The notes below the pieces were generated by a model that did no database searches, was not told where the DNA came from, and saw only the letters and a program-made list of their open reading frames with translations. DNA of 64,000 nt from Emticicia sp. C21 (GTDB taxonomy: Bacteria; Bacteroidota; Bacteroidia; Cytophagales; Spirosomataceae), in the NCBI RefSeq assembly GCF_003418935.1, contig NZ_QVMT01000001.1, forward strand, positions 598,063 to 662,062. The letters run 5' to 3'. Below, piece after piece: positions 26,402 to 33,929 of this stretch. Position 1 is the first letter of the stretch. Every line of letters starts with the position of its first letter. The position numbers and the translations under genes were made by a program.

Positions 26402-27322
26402 CTACATTTGCTTCAATAGCCGTATAATCTGTCTTTCACTTTTCAATCCGCATTGTCTGGCAATCTGGCTTCGGGTTATATCCGGTTTTTTAATCAATGC
26501 TTTTATCTTCTCCTTTCTAATCAAAGTGGTAAAGTCATTGACCGAAATGCCCGTTTCTTTTTTGAATACTCTCGTAAAATTTCTTGTGCTCATGCAGGCA
26601 ATATCAGCTAAATCGGGCAAAGAAGATTTCTCATGAATATTTTCCTGTAACCAGTCCTGAACCTTATGTATGCCCGAGTGAATATGATTGCGATATTGCA
26701 GGAAAATACTCTGCTGAGCATGGTTACCCTGCCGACGCATGTATATTACCAGTTCACGAGCTACCTTATACGCAAAAAACTCATCTTCTAATTGGCTGAG
26801 AATATGCAAGGCCAAATCAATACCAGAAGTTACTCCCGCACTGGTTAATATATGCCCGTCTTCTATAAAAAGAATATTCTCAATCACTTCTGTTTTCGGA
26901 AAAAGCATTTGCAATTGCGCAGTTCTTTTCCAATGCGTTGTGCATTTCCGGCCATCTAATAATCCGGCTATGGCTAAAACAAATGCACCGGTACAAACTG
27001 AGCATAAAATCACTTTCTGGCTATAAGCCATTTTGAGCCATTCGAATACTTCTTTCTTCGAGCTAAATTCTTCTGATAAGAGATATGGGGTTTCAGCACC
27101 TGGTATAATCAGGTAATCACCTGGATTGAAAGTAATTTCCTGTAAATCTTTTACTTTACCAATAGGTAGTAAAGTAGAGGTTTTAATGGAGTTTTCGAAC
27201 GAACAATACTCAATTTCAAGATCAGAACCATAGCATCTGGCCTCATAAAATACCTGATCTGCCCCAGCTAAATCGAGCAACTGGATTTCGGGTAATATGA
27301 GAAAAACGATTTTTGTAGCCAT
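26402..27322 (-). CDS. GlxA-type AraC-family regulator with DJ-1/PfpI-like domain
   Basis: The 306-residue product has an N-terminal DJ-1/PfpI amidotransferase-like domain (about 3-190). It carries the nucleophile-elbow-like Cys in VILCSVCTGAFVLAIAGLL and the following KCTTHW. The C-terminal AraC double helix-turn-helix spans about 215-306 (SLPDLADIACMSTRNFTRVF, then ITRSQIARQCGLKSERQIIR). Such proteins are cytoplasmic transcription factors whose DJ-1 part senses a small ligand. It is monocistronic, next to the DinB-like gene. Its targets cannot be told from the sequence. Confidence 0.9.
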   Translation of the reverse strand: MATKIVFLILPEIQLLDLAGADQVFYEARCYGSDLEIEYCSFENSIKTSTLLPIGKVKDLQEITFNPGDYLIIPGAETPYLLSEEFSSKKEVFEWLKMAYSQKVILCSVCTGAFVLAIAGLLDGRKCTTHWKRTAQLQMLFPKTEVIENILFIEDGHILTSAGVTSGIDLALHILSQLEDEFFAYKVARELVIYMRRQGNHAQQSIFLQYRNHIHSGIHKVQDWLQENIHEKSSLPDLADIACMSTRNFTRVFKKETGISVNDFTTLIRKEKIKALIKKPDITRSQIARQCGLKSERQIIRLLKQM

Positions 27323-27403
27323 TCATAATTCTTTTTCAGCTACAAAATTAGAAGAATAATCAGAATAGAAACAGACAAGATACTGACATTTTGAGCCAAC
27401 AAA

Positions 27404-28099
27404 TTATCTTACCGATTGATTTATCACCTCATAAAATGTCTGCCGATAACTATCTGAAATCGGTATAAGTGTATTACTGATGCGGATTCGGTCTTTTTCT
27501 ATTGAATCTATTTTATCTATAGACACCATATAAGACTTATGCACCCGACAAACAAGGTTTGATGGAATCTCCTGCTCAAAATCAGTAAACGTCTGTAAGG
27601 TCATTATCTTTTTATTGATGGTATGGATACGCCTGTAATCGCCTTTGCCTTCAATAAAAAGCATTTCGTCAAAGAGTATTTTTTCTAACCTGTATTCGGT
27701 TTTGACGAAGATAAATTTTTTGGGTTGAGTAATTTCAGTTTTACTATAAAATTCTTGTACCCTATCCACTGCCTGCACAAATCGCTCGAATGTAAAAGGT
27801 TTTAACAGATAATCGGTCACTCTTAAATCAAAGCCTTTAATGGCATATTCATGGTAGGCCGTTGTGAAGATTACCTGACTCTTGATATGGGCGGTTTCTA
27901 ATAATCTGATGCCCGAAAAATCTCCCAGATTTATATCCAGAAATAGTAAATCAACCGATTGAGTTTTCAGGAAAACCAGTGCATCAATAGCATTATCAAA
28001 TGTAGCCAACAGGTTCAGAAAGGGCAGTTTCTGTACGTAATTGTGTAAGCGTTCGGCTGCTAAAGGTTCGTCTTCTACAATGATACAACTAATTTTCAT
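27404..28099 (-). CDS. LytTR-family response regulator
   Basis: The 231-residue product has a CheY-like receiver (about 3-120) with the acidic pair E9/D10 and phospho-acceptor D55 (LLFLDINLG). The switch/lysine region is YLLKPFTFE. A C-terminal LytTR DNA-binding domain spans about 130-228 (FVKTEYRLEKILFDEMLFIE, then LVCRVHKSYMVSIDKID). It overlaps the upstream histidine-kinase gene by 11 bases and pairs with it. As last gene of an ABC-exporter operon it probably controls that exporter or cell-envelope genes. Confidence 0.93.
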   Translation of the reverse strand: MKISCIIVEDEPLAAERLHNYVQKLPFLNLLATFDNAIDALVFLKTQSVDLLFLDINLGDFSGIRLLETAHIKSQVIFTTAYHEYAIKGFDLRVTDYLLKPFTFERFVQAVDRVQEFYSKTEITQPKKFIFVKTEYRLEKILFDEMLFIEGKGDYRRIHTINKKIMTLQTFTDFEQEIPSNLVCRVHKSYMVSIDKIDSIEKDRIRISNTLIPISDSYRQTFYEVINQSVR

Positions 28100-29150
28100 G
28101 AATATTGATGGCTAACTTTACGCTATAAATATCTGCGTTTTTACTGATTAATAATGCATGGTTCAGAGGATAAAGCAGTTTTAGCCGTCTTTTTATGAGT
28201 TCATTTCCCAAGCCGCCAAATTCCTGCTCCAGTTCTGATTTTGAATATTTATTCTCACATTCAAATATCAACTGTTTTTTATCAACAGCTACGTCTATCC
28301 TGATAACATTTTCATTTTTCCTATTATCGGCATGTTTAAAAGCATTTTCAATAAAAGGCAATAAAATCATGGGAGAAATCAGCACATTTCCAGTATTGCC
28401 TATTATTTTAAAATCAACAAAATTCGGATTGGCTGTTCTTATTTTCTGCAGGTCGATATACTTTTCAATATAAGCTAATTCTTTGGCAAGAGGTATTTTT
28501 TCATTTTTTGTTTCATAGAGCATAAAGCGCATAATATCTGATAACTTATTAAGGTATAAGGATGCCTTTTCGGCATTTTTGGTAATCAGCACATCGATAT
28601 TATTCAAAGTATTAAACAAAAAATGCGGGCTAATCTGCGATTTTATCAGAGCCAGTTCCATCTCAAAATTCTTGCGCATCAGTTCTTCTTTCCACTTTAA
28701 TTCAGCATACCACCTGATAAACCCTCTGGTCAATAAACCCATTCCACCATTTAATATAGCTATGATGGCTATTATTGTCAGAAGGGCAACAACGGTATAA
28801 AGATTTTCGCCATATATCCCCGGACCAATGCCAAAATAATGCATAATAGATAAAATAGCTCCACTGAATAAGCTGATAAAAACACAAGTCAGAATGCCAG
28901 ACAAAAATAAAAGTGGAATATTTCGGCGAATCAGGAATTTATCAAAAAGCAGGTAATAAAAGCCATAAAAACCTATTACACCCGGCACTATAGCAAAAAA
29001 TGAAAAGAAAAGTTCAAAGCGGTAATCATAAAAAATTGGTTTCGTCTGCAATCCTGCCCCAATTTGTAGGCATAACATAATAATGAACAGCAGAAACAGG
29101 TATAATAACCAGTATCCTATGTGCAACGAAACGACAACCCCTTTTTTCAT
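28089..29150 (-). CDS. LytS/YehU-type sensor histidine kinase
   Basis: The 353-residue product has four N-terminal transmembrane helices (about 10-30, 47-67, 78-100, 118-140) and a linker. The His_kinase (PF06580-type) dimerisation segment follows, with phospho-acceptor H176 in KSQISPHFLFNTLNNID. The ATPase domain has the N-box/G-box pattern (LLPFIENAFKHAD and GGLGNELIKRRL). It signals to the LytTR regulator whose gene overlaps its 3' end. It starts 6 bases after the ABC permease gene, so exporter and sensor share one transcript, as in peptide-antibiotic sensing modules. Confidence 0.92.
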   Translation of the reverse strand: MKKGVVVSLHIGYWLLYLFLLFIIMLCLQIGAGLQTKPIFYDYRFELFFSFFAIVPGVIGFYGFYYLLFDKFLIRRNIPLLFLSGILTCVFISLFSGAILSIMHYFGIGPGIYGENLYTVVALLTIIAIIAILNGGMGLLTRGFIRWYAELKWKEELMRKNFEMELALIKSQISPHFLFNTLNNIDVLITKNAEKASLYLNKLSDIMRFMLYETKNEKIPLAKELAYIEKYIDLQKIRTANPNFVDFKIIGNTGNVLISPMILLPFIENAFKHADNRKNENVIRIDVAVDKKQLIFECENKYSKSELEQEFGGLGNELIKRRLKLLYPLNHALLISKNADIYSVKLAINIHEN

Positions 29151-29156
29151 TTGCTA

Positions 29157-29936
29157 TTACCCCTTTTCTTTTTTGTTAAAATACAGAAAATAACCCAACA
29201 AAGCGCTACCCACAAAATAACCTACTGCCCAATAATGAAAATTAACTCCGGCGGGTACCATCTTCGGTTGTTTTGCAGAAAAGAAATTATACATGCAATA
29301 GGTATACGGAATGGTATAACCGTATTTCCATTGCACGGCAATTAACGATGCTATCAGCAACCCAATCCCAAAGCTTAAAGGCACTAAAAAGTTCTTGAAT
29401 TGCAAACTCACCAGATATTGAATAGCTACAATGGGCAAACAATCGACAAAGAATAAGGCAGCGGTTTTCAGTATAGACGAAAACGGTACAGTACGTTGAT
29501 AGAAGTCAGAAGCGCCATGCAAGATGGCAGGTATCAAAGCTGATAGGTATATACCAATATGGAAAAGCAGGAAGAATTGCAAGAGCATGACAATAATCAC
29601 GGCAAATTTGCTCCAATAGATTACCGATAAACTCTGTGGAGTTGTGTTAAGCTGTTTCCATGTATTATTTCTGAATTCAAGTTGCGTGATCAAACTTGTA
29701 GCTAAGGCCAATCCTAATGGCAGGAGTAGAATTGCCATAAATTGCCAGCTACGGCTTATGAGTACCTCCCAGAACATTGGGCTTTTAGTTTCGGCCAGAA
29801 AATCGGCAGAATAAATAATACCTCTTGTCAGGAAGATTAATGGAATAAAAAAACTTCCGACAAATACCAACCAGAAGGCCAGTGTCCCTTTCTTCTTTAG
29901 CCATTCACTCTGAAAACTATGTATAAAGCTAATCAT
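29157..29936 (-). CDS. ABC-2-type transporter permease
   Basis: The 259-residue integral membrane protein has about six hydrophobic helices (around 15-40, 55-85, 105-135, 150-175, 180-200, 235-253). ATG 29936 is two bases from the ATPase stop; an in-frame TTG at 29942 would overlap that stop by four bases, and either is possible. It pairs with the ATPase upstream to form a BcrAB/lantibiotic-immunity-like exporter. The substrate is unknown. Confidence 0.85.
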   Translation of the reverse strand: MISFIHSFQSEWLKKKGTLAFWLVFVGSFFIPLIFLTRGIIYSADFLAETKSPMFWEVLISRSWQFMAILLLPLGLALATSLITQLEFRNNTWKQLNTTPQSLSVIYWSKFAVIIVMLLQFFLLFHIGIYLSALIPAILHGASDFYQRTVPFSSILKTAALFFVDCLPIVAIQYLVSLQFKNFLVPLSFGIGLLIASLIAVQWKYGYTIPYTYCMYNFFSAKQPKMVPAGVNFHYWAVGYFVGSALLGYFLYFNKKEKG

Positions 29937-29938
29937 AA

Positions 29939-30844
29939 TCAATTGTTGGTTAAATTCATAAAAATACTTTCAAGATCATTTTCTACTGCTCTTATACCAT
30001 AAACCTCAATGTTATTGGCAACCAAAGTCTGGTTGAGTTGAGCAATACCCTGTTTCGATAATTGAGATACTACAATGCGCTCCTTCTCAATTTGTGCCTC
30101 AATTTTTTGTTGGTGAATCAATTGGAGTGCAGTTGCATTATCGTTGGTATCGAAATAGATAGTAGAAGCCTGATGCTGGCGTTTCAATAAATCAACCAAA
30201 GAGCTTTCAAATAGCATTTTACCTTTGTTAATGATACCTACATCGGTTACTAATTTTTCTATTTCACCCAATAAATGGCTTGAAATAATAATGGTGATGC
30301 CATGTTGTTGATTCAATTGCTTTAATAATTCCCTGATTTCTACAATACCACCTGGGTCAAGTCCATTGGTAGGCTCATCTAAAATTAATAGTGAAGGACT
30401 ATGCAACAAGGCTATAGCAATACCCAATCGCTGTTTCATACCCAACGAAAACTGACTGGCTTTTTTATTCTTCGTATGAGCTAAGCCTACTAACGCTAAT
30501 ACTTCGCCAATACGGCTGTCGGGCGATTGATAAATCTTTTGCCATACTTTCAGGTTATTTACAGCTGTCAGATGCCCATAGAGTGAGGGGCTTTCAATAA
30601 GAGAACCGATTTTACTCAAAATTTCAATACGACTACTGTCGAAAGGCTTGCCGAAAATTTCAATTTCACCTTTCTGTTTCTTTAGCAGTCCTAAAATAAG
30701 GCGAAGGGTAGTGGTTTTCCCGGCACCGTTCGGACCAAGAAAACCATAAATACTTCCCTCTGGCACATTAAGATTGATATTGTCTAATACATATTCCTGA
30801 TTAGAAAACTGGTGTGATACATTTCGTACCTGGATAGTGGTCAT
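29939..30844 (-). CDS. ABC transporter ATP-binding protein (BcrA/lantibiotic-export type)
   Basis: The 301-residue product has a full nucleotide-binding domain: Walker A GFLGPNGAGKTTTLRLIL, Q-loop region SLIESPSLYGH, signature FSLGMKQRLGIA, Walker B LLILDEPTNGLDPGG and the H-loop histidine in IIISSHLLGEIE. The C-terminal 80 residues form the small regulatory domain found in BcrA-type exporters. It is first gene of the operon ATPase-permease-kinase-regulator. This composition suggests drug or peptide efflux, or envelope-stress response, with self-contained sensing. Confidence 0.95.
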   Translation of the reverse strand: MTTIQVRNVSHQFSNQEYVLDNINLNVPEGSIYGFLGPNGAGKTTTLRLILGLLKKQKGEIEIFGKPFDSSRIEILSKIGSLIESPSLYGHLTAVNNLKVWQKIYQSPDSRIGEVLALVGLAHTKNKKASQFSLGMKQRLGIAIALLHSPSLLILDEPTNGLDPGGIVEIRELLKQLNQQHGITIIISSHLLGEIEKLVTDVGIINKGKMLFESSLVDLLKRQHQASTIYFDTNDNATALQLIHQQKIEAQIEKERIVVSQLSKQGIAQLNQTLVANNIEVYGIRAVENDLESIFMNLTNN

Positions 30845-30865
30845 AATAGCTTTTTCATTTTATTT

Positions 30866-30873
30866 CAAAAGTA
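30866..30873 (-). promoter_or_regulatory. Possible -7 box of the ABC/two-component operon
   Basis: The minus strand reads TACTTTTG, a full TAnnTTTG match 22 bases before the ATPase start. No convincing -33 TTTG is found 18-20 bases upstream, so the site is tentative. Confidence 0.3.
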
Positions 30874-31089
30874 CTCACAGACGATAAGTGAGAGAATTAT
30901 TTTAGGTCAATAGGTCTAATTCGTCTGTTAAATGGGTGATTTATGGGGTGAAAGTCTCTTGTGGAAAAGTATTGCTTTAAATTTCTATAAAATTCAAAAA
31001 CCGATTACAACCATTTCAGGAATAATAGCATCTACTTATTACCGTGCTACTGTTATTGTAACACACCCCTTTTGAAAAAGCAATTACTC

Positions 31090-31338
31090 ATGAAAAAGTA
31101 CCAAAGAAACTTTCTTATTATCCTGACTGTTCTGTTAGGACTCGCTTTGCCTTTAATTAATAAAGAACAAAAATCACTTCACACTGACAAGGTGTTAAAC
31201 AGGTTTGATAATGAAACCCTTACAGGCCCAAGAACTAAAAGTAACAAATTGACATTTAACATTAACTGTCAATTAAAACTCAAAGGCATCAAATTACCTG
31301 ATAGCTCCAATTATTTTAATCCAGGAGTATCAGTTTAA
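31090..31338 (+). CDS. Small secreted or membrane-anchored protein of unknown function
   Basis: ATG 31090 (MKKYQRNFLIILTVLLGLAL) starts an 82-residue product whose N-terminus is a signal or anchor helix, followed by about 60 polar residues. One Cys lies near the C-terminus (FNINCQLKLKG). I recognise no family. It lies between the divergent ABC operon and two lipoprotein genes, and could be a secreted peptide, but nothing ties it to either neighbour. Confidence 0.45.
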   Translation: MKKYQRNFLIILTVLLGLALPLINKEQKSLHTDKVLNRFDNETLTGPRTKSNKLTFNINCQLKLKGIKLPDSSNYFNPGVSV

Positions 31339-31473
31339 ATAATGTTAATCTTTCTTAAAAATTTGAAAGAGCTTCCAACCATTTTTAACTTCACGGCATC
31401 ATTAATATATATATTGGAAAATGGAGACAGGATAACGGAGAAAGTAGAATGAAATAAATCGATTATTGCGTAA

Positions 31474-31544
31474 ATACTTGTTCCGTTAACCTTGTTCTAT
31501 TAACTAATATTTAATACTTGTTCCTTTACCACGTTCCTATAACC
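31474..31544 (+). repeat. Degenerate tandem direct repeats upstream of lipoprotein gene
   Basis: Four similar units follow each other: ATACTTGTTCCGTTAACC (31474), TTGTTCTATTAACT (31492), ATACTTGTTCCTTTACC (31514) and ACGTTCCTATAACC (31531). The shared core is TTGTTCCnnTAACC. They end 8 bases before the next start codon. Regularly spaced direct repeats can be binding sites for LytTR or other regulators; that role is speculative. Confidence 0.5.
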
Positions 31545-31551
31545 AATTCAT

Positions 31552-32067
31552 ATGAAAAAGTTGCTCATTGGCTGTAGCCTTTTCTCTCTACTAACTCTAA
31601 ACGCTTGTAAAACTGCAGACGAAGAAATACCTGCATTGAATATGATTAAATCAGAATCTATTCTGGATTTTGATTGTCTGCGCAATTCTGCAGATGTACC
31701 TTTAAAAATTGCCGATGTTAAAAAAGAAATTTATGGCGAGTGGCAGCTAAAAGGCATGATTACTATGATGCCATCTTCTTCAGAGGATATGCCGGATATA
31801 AGGTTAGTGATTTCACAAAAAGGGACTGGCAAACAACTAGCCGAAATATATCGAGACGGCAAGTTAGTAAACACCATGACCTATGATTTAGAGCAAAATG
31901 AGCACGAAAAACTTTCGTGGGTTACTATAAAGCCTGATAAAGATATGTTTGACGATGGTTCTTACAACTATATCAAAGGCTCTATCAGAATTTGTCCTGG
32001 TGAGTTGATGATTGATAATGGGATGGCGTTTGATGCTCCAGCTTATCTTTTCAGAAAGAACAAATAG
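31552..32067 (+). CDS. Small lipocalin-like lipoprotein
   Basis: The 171-residue product has a lipoprotein signal (MKKLLIGCSLFSLLTLNAC, lipobox Cys19). A beta-rich domain begins with an IYGEWQLKGM strand, the typical entry of lipocalin-like/META-type Bacteroidota lipoproteins, and ends YLFRKN. It is probably attached to a periplasmic or outer-membrane face. It is followed 29 bases later by another small lipoprotein of similar design, which suggests an old duplication. The function is unknown. Confidence 0.75.
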   Translation: MKKLLIGCSLFSLLTLNACKTADEEIPALNMIKSESILDFDCLRNSADVPLKIADVKKEIYGEWQLKGMITMMPSSSEDMPDIRLVISQKGTGKQLAEIYRDGKLVNTMTYDLEQNEHEKLSWVTIKPDKDMFDDGSYNYIKGSIRICPGELMIDNGMAFDAPAYLFRKNK

Positions 32068-32096
32068 TTATAGCGAAAAATATCAAAGGTATCTGC

Positions 32097-32513
32097 ATGA
32101 AAAAAATTCACCTCTTTGTTTTGATTGGCCTATTGACAGCTTGTCAGGACAAAAAGAATATCACTCCTTCAACTGGGATTATAGGCAAATGGCGGTTAGT
32201 ATCTTATTGCTATCCGTCAGGAGGACTTGTTTCAGGATGCCAACCAGTAGTGATACCCAACAATAAAGCAGTATATGTAGAGTTTTCTTCTAAGGGTTTA
32301 TTTAATGAAACCTATAAGAACACGATTGCCGCTGATTATGCTTTTCTGGGGTGCGGTGGAGGAAATTACGAGATAGAGGAAAAAGGTATAAGAATTAGAG
32401 CTATGTGCATGTCTTCAACACAAGGCAAGTTAGTAGAAATTAGCTCGTTGAGTAGTAAAAAACTTATATTGAAAACATATACCGTAGGCGAATATGTTTT
32501 TGTAAAAGAGTGA
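32097..32513 (+). CDS. Small lipocalin-like lipoprotein
   Basis: The 138-residue product has the lipoprotein signal MKKIHLFVLIGLLTAC (Cys16). A lipocalin-like beta-barrel follows, beginning IIGKWRLVSYCYPSGG and ending with a YVFVKE strand. Five cysteines in the mature part (apart from the lipidated one) could form disulfides. It lies 29 bases downstream of the related lipoprotein gene and is likely co-transcribed, with a hairpin terminator after it. The ligand and role are unknown. Confidence 0.75.
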   Translation: MKKIHLFVLIGLLTACQDKKNITPSTGIIGKWRLVSYCYPSGGLVSGCQPVVIPNNKAVYVEFSSKGLFNETYKNTIAADYAFLGCGGGNYEIEEKGIRIRAMCMSSTQGKLVEISSLSSKKLILKTYTVGEYVFVKE

Positions 32514-32536
32514 TATAACTAATCTATTATTTATAC

Positions 32537-32570
32537 GGGAGAAATTCTGTAAGGAAAATCTCCCTTCTTT
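32537..32570 (+). terminator. Hairpin terminator after the lipoprotein pair
   Basis: GGGAGA (32537-32542) pairs with TCTCCC (32559-32564), followed by TTCTTT. It lies about 24 bases after the stop of the second lipoprotein gene. Confidence 0.45.
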
Positions 32571-32771
32571 CCGGGCGACTTTTGCTTTACTCGTAACCAT
32601 TTCTTACAACTATCTCCCCTCATTTTTCAAAACTCAATTCAAGCATATTATTATTGTTATTCCTTTACTTGTCTGAAAAAAGTGTGTTTTGAACGGTATT
32701 TTAAACTTACAAATAACTGAGTCCTTTACTTAGCTCAATTTAATCACTCAATTACTCATTCACTAAACCAC

Positions 32772-33902
32772 TCATTTCCCAACCACCTTCCCCATCCCAA
32801 ACTGGTCGCCGGCTTTAACAGGTTTTTTGCCGTTGAAATGGATTTCTACCATTTTTTCGCTTTGCACACTATTATAATTCTGGTCTTCAAGGCTAACGAT
32901 TATTTTTCGGGTTTTTACATCAATAATATCACCCGTGGCCGAAAAAGCATGTTTGCCATCCAGACTAAAGCTTATCCAACCCGGCATGTCTTTTACGGTT
33001 ATGGTATTTACCTGTCTTGGCGGCAATACGGTATTATCAAATATGTGTATGCGATTATTGGCCCCATCACATATCCAGACTTCCTTTTCATCTGGTGTCA
33101 AGGCTATACCATGTGTCGGACAGCCGTGGCGTTTTACTTCTCCTTTATTAAAACCCTGTACCTCTACTCTGTATAATTTTTTACCTGTTTTTATATCTCC
33201 TATTTCAAAACCTAATAAACTATTGATATTTACATAAGCCAATGTTTCAGCGCCGTTAATGGTAAATGGGCGTACTTCTGCATTGAATGGCCCGATTTGT
33301 TTAGCAATAGTATGCGTTTTGGCATCAGCCACTGCAAGATAAGGAGATTTCAGTCCGGCCAGATAGACATAATTGCCTGACAAACCATAAAGTGTATTAT
33401 GAGAGCCAGAATTGGTTATAATCTTAGTGATAACATCACCTGTTCTGGCATCAACCACATTCCAGAACTCTTTTTCTAAAGAAGGTAGGTAAATAGTTTT
33501 TCCATCTGGTGAAACTGCCATTCTATCCGCACCGCCCTCAAATTTCTTTTCCCAAACCAGTTTTTCATTGGTCAGGTCGATGCATTGCAGGCTCTCCAAA
33601 GTACTGATATAAATACAATTAGTAGCCAGACTCACACAAACGCCTTTTACATTAGAAGGCGTACCATCCGGGTGAAAGCCGGAAGTTGGGATAAACTTCA
33701 CAAATTTGTAATGATTATCCATATCAAATACCTGAATACCATGTCCACCATAACCCAGATAATCACGTACACCTGGAGTGGCAACATAGAGGAGTCTTTT
33801 GATTTTAGGAATCTGATGGGTTTCCTCTACAACAGGTTTCCACGCTGTTAAAATTAAAGTTACCAGTAATAATGGTAACAGGGCTTTCAAGATAGGTTTC
33901 AT
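32772..33902 (-). CDS. Secreted YVTN/WD-like beta-propeller protein
   Basis: The 376-residue product has an N-terminal signal or anchor helix (about 5-21) and seven-bladed propeller repeats typical of YVTN/NHL proteins, such as DRMAVSPDGKTIYLPSLEKE, HGIALTPDEKEVWICDGANN and GWISFSLDGKHAFSATGDII. It starts 27 bases after the quinoprotein dehydrogenase gene and is presumably co-transcribed. It may be a periplasmic partner or a binding protein for the same oxidation pathway. No catalytic site can be seen. Confidence 0.82.
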   Translation of the reverse strand: MKPILKALLPLLLVTLILTAWKPVVEETHQIPKIKRLLYVATPGVRDYLGYGGHGIQVFDMDNHYKFVKFIPTSGFHPDGTPSNVKGVCVSLATNCIYISTLESLQCIDLTNEKLVWEKKFEGGADRMAVSPDGKTIYLPSLEKEFWNVVDARTGDVITKIITNSGSHNTLYGLSGNYVYLAGLKSPYLAVADAKTHTIAKQIGPFNAEVRPFTINGAETLAYVNINSLLGFEIGDIKTGKKLYRVEVQGFNKGEVKRHGCPTHGIALTPDEKEVWICDGANNRIHIFDNTVLPPRQVNTITVKDMPGWISFSLDGKHAFSATGDIIDVKTRKIIVSLEDQNYNSVQSEKMVEIHFNGKKPVKAGDQFGMGKVVGK

Positions 33903-33929
33903 AGAATGTATTAGTATAAGGTTGAAATA

